This document shows positions 7,984 to 15,416 of a stretch of 63,877 nucleotides of DNA, one piece after another (within the stretch, counting starts at the first letter, position 1; every line of letters begins with the position of its first letter). A program made the translations under genes and the position numbers. The stretch is from an uncultured Clostridia bacterium. Lineage in GTDB: Bacteria > Bacillota > Clostridia > Oscillospirales > Acutalibacteraceae. The notes below the pieces were generated by a model. That model had not been told where the DNA came from and searched no databases. It was given only the letters and a program-made list of their open reading frames with translations. The stretch covers positions 1 to 63,877 of the forward strand of contig CAMVTS010000004.1 in NCBI GenBank assembly GCA_947170465.1, in the 5' to 3' direction.

Positions 7984-8886
7984 TTATATTTCCAGCTTGG
8001 CAAGGTCGTCCGGCGTCTCCGCCTTGAAGGCGCGCACATCCTCGCTGATTCGTTTGATTAAGCCTGTGAGGGTTTTGCCTACGCCGACCTCGATGAAGGT
8101 ATCAACGCCGTCGGCTATCATATTTTCAACAATCGTCTGCCAGCGCACAGGGTTCTCGACCTGCGCCCTGACCAGTTCCTTGTAATCGCCTTCGTAGGGC
8201 TTGGCGGTGTAGTCGGAATACACCGGAACGGACGGCTCCTTGAAGTCCACGTCCTGCATGTACGCCGCCAGACCTTCCGCCGCGTCCGCCATAAAGGGTG
8301 AATGAAACGCGCCGCTGACCGGGAGCACCTTGGCTCTGCCGCCGGCGGTCTTGACCGCCTCGCAGAACGCGTCGGCGTTCTCTCCGGTGGTGGCAACCAC
8401 CGTCTGCGCCGGTGAGTTGTAGTTGACCGGATAGGTCTTGTCAAACCGCGCGCAAATCTCCTCGACCTGCTGCGGCGTGATTTTCATGACCGCCACCATC
8501 GCGCCGGGATTCTCCGCCGCCGCCTTGTCCATCAGCTCGCCGCGCTTGCAGACCAGCCGGAAGGCTTCCTCGTCGGTGAGGATGCCGGAAAATGCGAGCG
8601 CCGCAATCTCTCCGAGAGAGAAGCCGGCAACGCAGTCGGGGCGTATGCCCTTTTCCGTCACCGCGTAAGCCGCCGCCAAATCAGCAGTGAACACGCAGGG
8701 CTGGGTGTTGACCGTGCGGTTGAGCTCCTCCTGAGCGCCCTCAAAGCACTGCGCCGAGGTGCCCTCCCGAATGCTGTCCGCCATGTCGTATATGCGCTTC
8801 GCCGCCGGCGAAGCCTCGCAGAGCGCCTTGCCCATGCCGGGATACTGTGCGCCCTGACCGGAAAAAATCAATGCTATTTTACCCAT
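7984..8886 (-). CDS. fabD: Malonyl-CoA:ACP transacylase
   Basis: Loads malonyl groups onto acyl carrier protein. 300 residues. It shows the N-terminal SGQGAQYPGMG loop, the nucleophile in AGFSLGEIAAL near 91, and the catalytic His in GAFHSPFM near 200. Its start overlaps the fabK 3' end by 13 bases, and GGAGC 6 nt upstream lies inside fabK, suggesting translational coupling. Confidence 0.95.
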   Translation of the reverse strand: MGKIALIFSGQGAQYPGMGKALCEASPAAKRIYDMADSIREGTSAQCFEGAQEELNRTVNTQPCVFTADLAAAYAVTEKGIRPDCVAGFSLGEIAALAFSGILTDEEAFRLVCKRGELMDKAAAENPGAMVAVMKITPQQVEEICARFDKTYPVNYNSPAQTVVATTGENADAFCEAVKTAGGRAKVLPVSGAFHSPFMADAAEGLAAYMQDVDFKEPSVPVYSDYTAKPYEGDYKELVRAQVENPVRWQTIVENMIADGVDTFIEVGVGKTLTGLIKRISEDVRAFKAETPDDLAKLEI

Positions 8887-9824
8887 TTTGCCGCTCCGTT
8901 CAACACATCCTCCGCCTGCGCGAACATCTCGGTGATGATTTCACGTGCGGTCTGCTCCTTGGTGACCATGCCGGCTACCTGTCCCGCAAGGACGCAGCCG
9001 TTGCGGACGTCGCCTTCACGCGCCGCGATACGCAGCACGCCGGTCGCCATCTTTTCGAGCTCCTCGTCGGAAACGCGCGAGCTGTCGTACTCCGCCTTGG
9101 CGTATTCTCTGGTGAAGGCGTTGCGGATTGAGCGCACCGGATGGCCGAGCCGCTTGCCGGTGACAACGGAGTCGATATCCTTCGCCTTGAGCACCTTGTC
9201 CTTGTACGCCTGAGAAATGGTGCACTCCTTCGCAACCAGAAAGCGCGTGCCGACCTGTACGCCGACGGCGCCGAGCATGAACGCTGCGGCAATCTGTCTG
9301 CCGTCGGCAATACCGCCTGCCGCGATGACAGGAATGGAAACCGCGTCAACGACCTGCGGCACCAGCGCCATGGTCGTCAGCTCGCCGACGTGACCGCCGC
9401 TCTCGCCGCCTTCGGCGACCAAAGCGAACGCGCCCATCTTCTCCATCTTGCGCGCAAGCGCGACGCTGGCGACAACGGGAATCACGCGGATACCGGCTGC
9501 CGTCCACTTTTCCATATATTTGCCGGGATTGCCTGCGCCGGTGGTGACGATTTTGACGCCTTCCTCCACCACTACGTCGGCAACCTCGTCCGCGAACGGA
9601 CTCATCAGCATGATATTCACGCCGAAGGGCTTGTCGGTCATCTCCTTGCACTTGCGGATTTCGGCGCGGAGCTGTTCGCCGTTGGAATTCATGGCGGCTA
9701 TCAGTCCCAGACCGCCGGCGTTGGACACGCCTGCTGCCAGAGAAGCGTCGGCTACCCAAGCCATGCCGCCCTGAAAAATCGGAAATTCCAGACCAAGCGT
9801 CTGGTCGATAACGGTTGAAATCAT
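8874..9824 (-). CDS. fabK: Enoyl-ACP reductase II (FMN-dependent) FabK
   Basis: Last step of the elongation cycle, using the FMN/TIM-barrel enzyme rather than FabI. 316 residues, normal for FabK. It begins with FPIFQGGMAWV, has AGNPGKYME near 98, EGGESGGHVG near 138, AAGGIADGRQ near 170 and GVQVGTRFL near 188 (phosphate-binding loops of FMN). It is the first gene of the operon here: the ATG at 9824 has AAAGGAG, and about 250 nt of non-coding DNA lie upstream. Streptococcal clusters place acpP and fabH just before fabK; neither is present. Confidence 0.95.
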   Translation of the reverse strand: MISTVIDQTLGLEFPIFQGGMAWVADASLAAGVSNAGGLGLIAAMNSNGEQLRAEIRKCKEMTDKPFGVNIMLMSPFADEVADVVVEEGVKIVTTGAGNPGKYMEKWTAAGIRVIPVVASVALARKMEKMGAFALVAEGGESGGHVGELTTMALVPQVVDAVSIPVIAAGGIADGRQIAAAFMLGAVGVQVGTRFLVAKECTISQAYKDKVLKAKDIDSVVTGKRLGHPVRSIRNAFTREYAKAEYDSSRVSDEELEKMATGVLRIAAREGDVRNGCVLAGQVAGMVTKEQTAREIITEMFAQAEDVLNGAAKWVK

Positions 9825-9857
9825 GATGTCGTCTCCTTTTCTGTCTTTCAGAGCAAG

Positions 9858-9916
9858 ATAATATCAGATTGCGGATATTTTTTACTATTTATCTGCCATA
9901 AGCGATAAAAATGGCA
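9858..9916 (-). promoter_or_regulatory. Probable fab/acc operon promoter with upstream inverted repeat
   Basis: On the minus strand TGATATTAT (9866-9858) is an extended -10 (TG-N-TATTAT) about 34 nt before the fabK ATG, with no good -35. Some 30 nt upstream lies a perfect inverted repeat TGCCAT / ATGGCA (9894-9899 and 9911-9916) with an 11-nt centre, which could bind a regulator. It does not match the FapR or FabT consensus I know. The rest of the 9825-10010 gap is AT-rich with nothing else recognised. Confidence 0.4.
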
Positions 9917-10010
9917 TTATCTTTTTTTATCATACCGCAAAACAGAAGAAAAGTCAAATGAAACTTATTGTGTACTGCCAAATGATTGCCGTGACGGCAT
10001 GTCGTCCGCA

Positions 10011-10039
10011 TTGACAAACCCATAAATAAATTGTAAAAT
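10011..10039 (+). promoter_or_regulatory. Promoter of the HPrK-like gene
   Basis: TTGACA, 17 nt, then TAAAAT, about 35 nt before the ATG at 10075. It probably drives the three genes up to the terminator at 12274. Confidence 0.75.
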
Positions 10040-10074
10040 AATACCGTATAATAAAGGTGTTTAAGGAGCTTGCT

Positions 10075-10782
10075 ATGGCGATTTATGAAATTGCAAAGCT
10101 GCGCGTCCGCATTGACGCGGTGACAAAGCAGACCGGGCGCAGATTACAGCCGTATCTGACAGACGGTGAGGAATATGATTTTGACGCTTCCACCACGAGA
10201 GAGGAAATTGAGGATTACATGCAAAAATCAGACATTCCGACCCTCCCCTATCTCGCGGAGGACGCGATTGTGCTGACGAACATCAGCCGGACGGTGCTTG
10301 ACCGGTATGACGGCTGCTTTTTCCATTCGTCCTGCCTGGAGATTGACGGCAAAGGCTACATGTTCACGGCGCTGAGCGGCACCGGCAAATCTACCCATAC
10401 ACGCAACTGGCGCAGACTGTTCGGTGACAGGGTGACGATGATTAACGACGACAAGCCGCTGATTCGGCTGATTGACGGCACGTATTACGTATGCAGCACC
10501 CCGTGGATGGGCAAATCCGACATCGGCTGCAACATGATATCACCGCTGGACGCGGTGTTCGTCCTCAAGCGCGGCGAGGAAAACAAGGCGGTAAGAACTA
10601 CTCCCGGCAAGCAGATGCGCCAGCTGATGGAGGCGACGCTCCTGCCGAAAAGCCGCGAGAACATGATAAAGCTGCTCAACCTCTTTGACGGCGTGTTTAC
10701 GCAGGCAAAGCTGATAGAATTATTCTGCACGCCCGACATCGAGGCGGCGCAGGTGGCGTATGACGCAGTGAAGGGTTGTTAG
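10075..10782 (+). CDS. HPr kinase/PEP carboxykinase-like P-loop protein
   Basis: 235 residues. A Walker A loop ALSGTGKSTHT near 105 is followed by a short acidic motif INDDKPLI near 132 and a conserved-looking CSTPWMGK. This layout is that of the HPr kinase C-terminal domain and PEP carboxykinase superfamily, but the protein is too short and lacks the HPrK N-domain. Related stand-alone proteins occur in gut Clostridia with unknown substrates, so kinase activity is an inference. Start chosen at ATG 10075, 6 nt after AAGGAG; a GTG at 10057 overlaps the promoter region. Confidence 0.55.
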   Translation: MAIYEIAKLRVRIDAVTKQTGRRLQPYLTDGEEYDFDASTTREEIEDYMQKSDIPTLPYLAEDAIVLTNISRTVLDRYDGCFFHSSCLEIDGKGYMFTALSGTGKSTHTRNWRRLFGDRVTMINDDKPLIRLIDGTYYVCSTPWMGKSDIGCNMISPLDAVFVLKRGEENKAVRTTPGKQMRQLMEATLLPKSRENMIKLLNLFDGVFTQAKLIELFCTPDIEAAQVAYDAVKGC

Positions 10783-10803
10783 TTTTTAGTTGTTTTTCTA
10801 TAC

Positions 10804-10832
10804 TTATCACTTATCACTTACCACTTGCCACT
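10804..10832 (-). repeat. Heptamer array (TTRYCAC on plus strand)
   Basis: Four 7-nt units TTATCAC, TTATCAC, TTACCAC, TTGCCAC in the 70-nt gap between the HPrK-like gene and nnrE. They are the reverse complement of the GTGRYAA units at 5032. Confidence 0.75.
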
Positions 10833-10852
10833 CAAAGTGAAAGGAGTTCCCT

Positions 10853-11707
10853 ATGCTTCCACCGGTTGTAACGGTTGAAAATATGCGTCTGAGCGACGCG
10901 CAGACGATAAAGAACCGCGTTCCCTCGCGTGAGCTGATGAGACGCGCGGCGCAGGGTATTTTTGACGCAGTGAGGTTTGTCGGCAAGGTCGCGATTGTCT
11001 GCGGCTCCGGCAATAACGGCGGCGACGGCTACGCGCTCGCCTGTATTCTGCTCGGTCACGGCATCACGCCGACGATTTTCCGCGTGAGCGACAAATTCTC
11101 GGACGACGGGCTGTATTACTACGACACCGCCATGCGCTGCGGCTGTGAGGAAGGCAGCCTGAGCGTGCCGAATCCCTTCACCGGCTTTGATATTGTCGTG
11201 GACTGTATTCTCGGCACCGGCTTTGCCGGCACGATTCAGGGCAGTGCCGCCTATGCGGTTGAGCAAATCAACGCCTGCGACGCGTTTGTTATCTCCGCCG
11301 ACATCAACAGCGGACTCAACGGCGACACCGGCGTAGCAGAGCTGGCGGTAGTTTCCGATTTGACCGTCTCAATCGGCGCGTACAAGACCGGCATGTTCCT
11401 CGGCGACGCGGCGGAATATATCGGACGGCTCGTCAACGTCGATATCGGCATTGAGCTGATTCGCGACGAATACAAGCTGATGGACTTTGAACAGCTCCAT
11501 CTCTTTGAGGGTTACAACTCCGATATTCTGACCATGGAGGCGTTTATTCAGGAAACCGGCGCGACGCGCGAAACGCTGAAAGCCGGCGAATATATCGCTG
11601 AAATGACAAAGGCGCGCTACAGGACGATTGTCGTCAAGACCGAACACACCGCCGTTGTCGGCGATTTGAACTATGTGTATTTCGCGGCTGACTACGCCGC
11701 GTTGTAA
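10853..11707 (+). CDS. nnrE: NAD(P)H-hydrate epimerase (YjeF N-domain), short form
   Basis: Interconverts R and S forms of hydrated NAD(P)H for repair. 284 residues. The Rossmann-like domain shows CGSGNNGGDGYALA near 45, DCILGTGFAG near 105 and ISADINSGLNGDTG near 145 (substrate and K+ site residues). Most Clostridia have a bifunctional protein with a C-terminal NnrD dehydratase. Here only about 60 residues follow, ending TIVVKTEHTAVVGDLNYVYF, which resembles a scrap of the NnrD strand-turn-strand; the ATP-site glycines are missing. AAAGGAG lies 6 nt before the ATG. Confidence 0.85.
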   Translation: MLPPVVTVENMRLSDAQTIKNRVPSRELMRRAAQGIFDAVRFVGKVAIVCGSGNNGGDGYALACILLGHGITPTIFRVSDKFSDDGLYYYDTAMRCGCEEGSLSVPNPFTGFDIVVDCILGTGFAGTIQGSAAYAVEQINACDAFVISADINSGLNGDTGVAELAVVSDLTVSIGAYKTGMFLGDAAEYIGRLVNVDIGIELIRDEYKLMDFEQLHLFEGYNSDILTMEAFIQETGATRETLKAGEYIAEMTKARYRTIVVKTEHTAVVGDLNYVYFAADYAAL

Positions 11708-11725
11708 GATTGAAGGAAGGGTATT

Positions 11726-12142
11726 ATGAACGGCTTTTTTCAGAAAATCTTTGCCTTTATGCAGGGCAGATACGGCATGGACACGCTCAACGGCTTTTTG
11801 ATTGCCGCGTCGCTGGTTATCTGGATTGCGAATATCTTCGTGTTCAACCGGATTGCCCACCTGATTATCCTGCTTATTCAGCTTGCGATTCTGGGCTGGC
11901 TGGTGTTCAGGGCGCTGTCCATGAATATCACCAAGCGCAGCGCTGAAAACCGCGCGTTTCTCAAGGTGTTCAATCCGGTCAAGAGCTGGGTGCAGCTGAC
12001 CTTCCGCAAAATCCGCGACCGCAAGGATTACCGGTACATCAAGTGCCCCCTGTGCAAAGCGCAGCTCCGCGTCAAGAACGTCAAGGGCAAACACCATGTC
12101 CGCTGCCCCAAATGCCACAGCGAGTTTGAGAAGAAGATATAG
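11726..12142 (+). CDS. Two-helix membrane protein with C-terminal zinc ribbon
   Basis: 138 residues. Two adjacent membrane helices at about 22-42 and 44-65 are followed by a basic cytoplasmic stretch and a zinc ribbon (CPLC and CPKC near 112-130). GGAAGG precedes the ATG, 18 nt after nnrE, so it is probably co-transcribed. Homologues of this shape are common in Oscillospiraceae, with no known function. Confidence 0.65.
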   Translation: MNGFFQKIFAFMQGRYGMDTLNGFLIAASLVIWIANIFVFNRIAHLIILLIQLAILGWLVFRALSMNITKRSAENRAFLKVFNPVKSWVQLTFRKIRDRKDYRYIKCPLCKAQLRVKNVKGKHHVRCPKCHSEFEKKI

Positions 12143-12145
12143 TGA

Positions 12146-12259
12146 AGTGGTAAGTGATAAGTAAATCGTGGGAAACGTTTGGGTTTCCTGTTTCGCGTTT
12201 CTTTCCGCACAAACGCTTCTTCTCTTTCACTTGTCACTTACCACTGACCACTTATCACT
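12146..12259. repeat. Inverted pair of heptamer arrays
   Basis: GTGGTAA-GTGATAA (12146-12159) and, about 68 nt later, TTGTCAC-TTACCAC-TGACCAC-TTATCAC (12228-12255) face each other and could pair into a long hairpin. The sequence between is AT/GC mixed with no gene. The arrangement separates the zinc-ribbon gene from its terminator. Confidence 0.55.
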
Positions 12260-12273
12260 CATATAAGACAAAA

Positions 12274-12313
12274 ACACCCCTGACAATTGCTGTCAAGGGT
12301 GTTCTTCTTTTTT
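12274..12313 (+). terminator. Intrinsic terminator
   Basis: A 12-bp stem with one mismatch (ACACCCCTGACA / TGTCAAGGGTGT) and a 5-nt loop, followed by TCTTCTTTTTT. It is the likely end of the transcript from 10011. Confidence 0.8.
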
Positions 12314-12393
12314 GCGTATCGTCTGCCCCGCCGTTGATGATGGTCGCCTGTCACGGAAACGCTACAAAAGGCGGAGAAAGTGCCCACCGGCAC

Positions 12394-12687
12394 TCATTGA
12401 AAGTTGATTTCGCCGTCGTACTTTTTCTTGAAAATGTCGAAAATCTTGTCGAGCAGCTCTTCGTCGTCAATGCTGACGTACTCTTCGGTCTCGTCGTCGA
12501 TGACGTTGATTTTGAGGATAACGACCTCGTCGGCGTCCTCGTCGTTTTCAATCAGCACGATGAACTCCTCGCCCTCGTACTCAATGACGTCCAGAAACTC
12601 AAATTCAACCTCGTTGCCCTCTTCGTCCTCGAGAGTAATCAGGGTGCCTTCGTTATCCATCTCGTCCATCATTCTTTCGTCTGCCAT
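12394..12687 (-). CDS. DUF1292 family acidic protein
   Basis: 97 residues, extremely acidic (about a third Asp/Glu). The family pattern ITLEDEEGNEVEFEFLDVIEY ... EEFIVLI is clear at 17-47. DUF1292 proteins (B. subtilis YrzB type) are small cytoplasmic proteins of unknown role that in many Clostridia lie near Holliday-junction resolvase or alaS genes; here the gene is alone. It has its own promoter at 12734-12761. Confidence 0.85.
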   Translation of the reverse strand: MADERMMDEMDNEGTLITLEDEEGNEVEFEFLDVIEYEGEEFIVLIENDEDADEVVILKINVIDDETEEYVSIDDEELLDKIFDIFKKKYDGEINFQ

Positions 12688-12733
12688 AATCTATTCCTTC
12701 CTTTCCAAAGGTATTTACCTCTAAGATATATCA

Positions 12734-12761
12734 AGTATAACACAGAAAGCGGAAAAGTCAA
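12734..12761 (-). promoter_or_regulatory. Promoter of the DUF1292 gene
   Basis: On the minus strand TTGACT, 16 nt, then TATACT, about 45 nt before the ATG at 12687. Confidence 0.75.
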
Positions 12762-12825
12762 GAGAGTTATAAGGGGTTAGTTAATAGTTGTCAGGTAATA
12801 GCTGATTAATTCAAACCTTTCCAAA

Positions 12826-12919
12826 ACATTGTAGTGACAGCCCTTGTGGCTGTCATGGCAACCGCAGTAAAACTGCGGTTGCCGGGAGCCCGCAAGGGGC
12901 TCCCCTACAGATTCTATCA
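12826..12919. repeat. 94-bp triple-hairpin repeat, copy A
   Basis: Three consecutive perfect hairpins, each with a 5-nt loop: a 7-bp stem GACAGCC/GGCTGTC, an 11-bp stem GGCAACCGCAG/CTGCGGTTGCC and an 8-bp stem GGGAGCCC/GGGCTCCC, then CTACAGATNCTATCA. A second 94-bp copy is at 23862-23955. Nearly all differences between copies fall in the loops. No reading frame is present. It lies between DUF1292 and nfnB; the rest of this 311-bp gap holds a promoter and loose heptamers. Confidence 0.85.
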
Positions 12920-12970
12920 AAAGTTCATCTTAAATCAGCGTTTACTTAGTTATTAGTTGCAGCTATAAAC

Positions 12971-13015
12971 TTACCACTTACCACTTACCACTTATCACTT
13001 ACCGCTTACCGCTCA
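12971..13015 (-). repeat. Heptamer array overlapping the nfnB stop codon
   Basis: Six units on the plus strand: TTACCAC three times, TTATCAC, then TTACCGC twice. The last units encode the end of nfnB (GGT AAG CGG TAA), so the repeat reaches into the reading frame and provides the stop. Confidence 0.75.
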
Positions 13016-14390
13016 GATACTCGTCGATTGCCGCCGCCGCGGTTTTGCCGGCTCCCATTGCCAGGATAACCGTCGCCGCGCCGGAAACCGCGTCGCCGCC
13101 GGCAAATACGCCTTCGCGTGTGGTAGCGCCGTGCTCGTCCGCGACGATACCGCCCCAGCGCTGGGTTTCCAGTCCCTTTGTCGTGGACTTAATCAGCGGA
13201 TTGGGAGAAGTGCCGATTGCCATAATCACCGCATCCACGTCAAGCAGCTCCTCGCTGCCCTCAACCGGAACAGGTCTGCGCCTGCCGCTGGCGTCAGGCT
13301 CGCCGAGCGCCATCTTCTGGATACGCATGCCGGTGACAAACTCGTTTTCGTCGCCGAGAATCTCAATCGGATTGCTGAGCATGTGGAACACCACGCCCTC
13401 CTCCTTGGCGTGCTCGATTTCCTCGGCACGCGCCGGAAGCTCCTCCTCGCTTCTCCGGTAGACGATATACACCGTATCCGCGCCCAGACGCATAGCGGAA
13501 CGCGCCGCGTCCATCGCGACGTTGCCGCCGCCGACAACCGCCACGCGCTTGGCGTGCATAATCGGGGTGGCGGCGTTCTCCTTATACGCCTTCATCAGGT
13601 TGGTACGGGTTAAAAATTCATTGGCGGAATACACGCCGCAGAAGTTTTCGCCCGGAATATTCATAAATCTCGGCAGTCCGGCGCCGGTGCCGATAAACAC
13701 CGCTTCAAAGCCCTGCTCGTCCAGCAGCTCGTCGATGGAGAGCACCCTGCCGATAACCATGTTTGTCTCAATCTTCACGCCCAGCGCGCGCAGGGTATCG
13801 ACCTCCTGCTGAACGATGGACTTGGGCAGACGGAACTCCGGAATACCGTAGACCAGCACGCCGCCCGCGAGGTGAAGCGCCTCGAACACCGTCACGTCAT
13901 AGCCCTTCTTGGCGAGGTCGCCGGCGCAGGTGAGTCCGGAGGGACCGGAGCCGATGACCGCGACCTTTCTGCCGTTGGAGACAGGCTTGTTCACCACAGG
14001 ATTTTCCTGCGCGTTGTGCCGGTCGGCGACAAAGCGCTCCAGTCTGCCGATACCGACAGGCTCGTCCTTGATGCCGCGCACACAGCGCGCTTCGCACTGG
14101 CTCTCCTGCGGACAAACTCTGCCGCAGACAGCCGGAAGGGAGCTGGACTGATGAATCACGTCGTACGCCTGCTCAAAATTGCCGGCGGCGACCTCCTTGA
14201 TAAAATCGGGAATCCGGATATGCACCGGACAGCCGGACACACAGGGACGGTGCTTGCAGTTGAGGCAGCGCGCGGCTTCCTCCATGGCGACCTCCTTCGT
14301 ATAGCCGGTGGCTACCTCCAGAAAATTACGCTTTCTGATTTCGGCGGGCTGCTTGGGCATTTCCGCCTTTTTCGGAGACATGTTGGGCAT
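12999..14390 (-). CDS. nfnB: NADPH-side flavoprotein subunit of NfnAB / SudA-type glutamate synthase-like protein
   Basis: Large subunit of the electron-bifurcating NADH-dependent reduced ferredoxin:NADP oxidoreductase. 463 residues. The N-terminal ferredoxin-like part has Cys clusters CLNCKHRPCVSGCP near 40 and CGRVCPQESQCEARC near 88 for two 4Fe-4S clusters. Then come the FAD loop VIGSGPSGLTCAGDL near 145 and the NADPH loop VVGGGNVAMDAARS near 283. The family overlaps with GltD; pairing with nfnA decides the call. ATG 14390 lies 1 nt after the nfnA stop, with AAGGAGG upstream. Confidence 0.9.
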   Translation of the reverse strand: MPNMSPKKAEMPKQPAEIRKRNFLEVATGYTKEVAMEEAARCLNCKHRPCVSGCPVHIRIPDFIKEVAAGNFEQAYDVIHQSSSLPAVCGRVCPQESQCEARCVRGIKDEPVGIGRLERFVADRHNAQENPVVNKPVSNGRKVAVIGSGPSGLTCAGDLAKKGYDVTVFEALHLAGGVLVYGIPEFRLPKSIVQQEVDTLRALGVKIETNMVIGRVLSIDELLDEQGFEAVFIGTGAGLPRFMNIPGENFCGVYSANEFLTRTNLMKAYKENAATPIMHAKRVAVVGGGNVAMDAARSAMRLGADTVYIVYRRSEEELPARAEEIEHAKEEGVVFHMLSNPIEILGDENEFVTGMRIQKMALGEPDASGRRRPVPVEGSEELLDVDAVIMAIGTSPNPLIKSTTKGLETQRWGGIVADEHGATTREGVFAGGDAVSGAATVILAMGAGKTAAAAIDEYLSGKR

Positions 14391-14391
14391 C

Positions 14392-15234
14392 TTACTCAAC
14401 CTCCTTCCGGAACAGGTTGCAGGCTTCCTCGTAGGCGTGGCGCTCAAATTCGCGGTACATCGCGCCGCGCTTCATCGCCTCGTCAAAATCGACCAGGAAG
14501 CCGTCAAAATCGGGCCCGTCTACACAGGCGAATTTCGTTTCGCCGCCGACGGTCAGGCGGCAGCAGCCGCACATGCCGGTGCCGTCAATCATAATCGGGT
14601 TCATGGAAACCGTGGTCGGTACGTCATGGGGTTTGGTGGTCTTGACGACGAACTTCATCATAATCAGCGGACCGATGGCGAACACCATATCGTAATCCTC
14701 GCCGCCTGCAATCAGCTGCTCCAGCGGCGCGGTGACAACGCCCTTGTCGCCGGCAGAGCCGTCGTCGGTCATCAGAAAAAACTTGTCGGAGCAGCTCCGG
14801 AACTCCTCTTCCAGAATCACCAAATCCTTGCTGCGGAAGCCGATAATCGAGTGCACCTCACAGCCCAGCTCTTTGAGCTTCTGCGCTACCGGAAGCGCTA
14901 TCGCGCAGCCGACGCCGCCGCCGACCACACAGACCTTCTTGAGACCGTCCACCTTGGTAGGCTGTCCGAGAGGACCGACAAAATCGCACAGGCAGTCGCC
15001 GGCGTTCAGCATGCCGAGGCGCTTGGTGGTCGCGCCGACAATCTGGCAAATCACGCGGACGGAGCCTTTTTCGCGGTCGTAGCCCGAAATCGTCAGAGGA
15101 ATCCGCTCGCCGTCCCGGTCGGCACGGAGTATGACAAACTGTCCCGGCTCTGCTTTTTTAGCAATATGCGGCGCGTTGATATCGAACAGCACAACCGTGG
15201 GATTCAGCTGTTGCTTGTTGATGATTTCATACAT
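14392..15234 (-). CDS. nfnA: NADH-side subunit of NfnAB (ferredoxin-NADP reductase fold, 2Fe-2S)
   Basis: 280 residues, matching NfnA. An N-terminal FAD-binding barrel (RIPLTISGY near 57), a nucleotide loop VCVVGGGVGCAIALPVA near 115, and a C-terminal 2Fe-2S region GMCGCCRLTVGG ... FACVDGP near 220-245. NfnAB moves electrons between NADH plus reduced ferredoxin and NADPH in fermenting anaerobes. The ATG at 15234 has GGAGA 7 nt upstream. Promoter at 15275-15303. Divergent from the lactate dehydrogenase gene, also a redox-balance gene. Confidence 0.9.
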   Translation of the reverse strand: MYEIINKQQLNPTVVLFDINAPHIAKKAEPGQFVILRADRDGERIPLTISGYDREKGSVRVICQIVGATTKRLGMLNAGDCLCDFVGPLGQPTKVDGLKKVCVVGGGVGCAIALPVAQKLKELGCEVHSIIGFRSKDLVILEEEFRSCSDKFFLMTDDGSAGDKGVVTAPLEQLIAGGEDYDMVFAIGPLIMMKFVVKTTKPHDVPTTVSMNPIMIDGTGMCGCCRLTVGGETKFACVDGPDFDGFLVDFDEAMKRGAMYREFERHAYEEACNLFRKEVE

Positions 15235-15274
15235 AAGGGTCTCTCCTCTGCTTCGGGATTCATAATTACATTCC

Positions 15275-15303
15275 ATTTTATCAAATCATTGGCGGTTTTG
15301 CAA
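15275..15303 (-). promoter_or_regulatory. Promoter of nfnAB
   Basis: On the minus strand TTGCAA, 17 nt, then TAAAAT, 40 nt before the nfnA ATG. Confidence 0.75.
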
Positions 15304-15352
15304 GTTTATAAAAGGATTCTTTCATTTCTTATGAGATTTCTGTAAAAAGCAC

Positions 15353-15381
15353 TTTACTTCCGCTGAATATTTTGTTAGAAT
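15353..15381 (+). promoter_or_regulatory. Promoter of the lactate dehydrogenase gene
   Basis: TTTACT, 17 nt, then TAGAAT, 35 nt before the ATG at 15417. I looked for a Rex operator (TTGTTAA-N4-TTAACAA type) in this divergent region and did not see one. Confidence 0.7.
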
Positions 15382-15416
15382 TATGGTGACAATCGTTTAT
15401 GAAGGGAGAATTTACT

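Noticed and set aside
15235..15416. Rex or other redox operator between nfnA and ldh
   Set aside because: No TTGTTAA-type palindrome or close variant was found in the divergent region.
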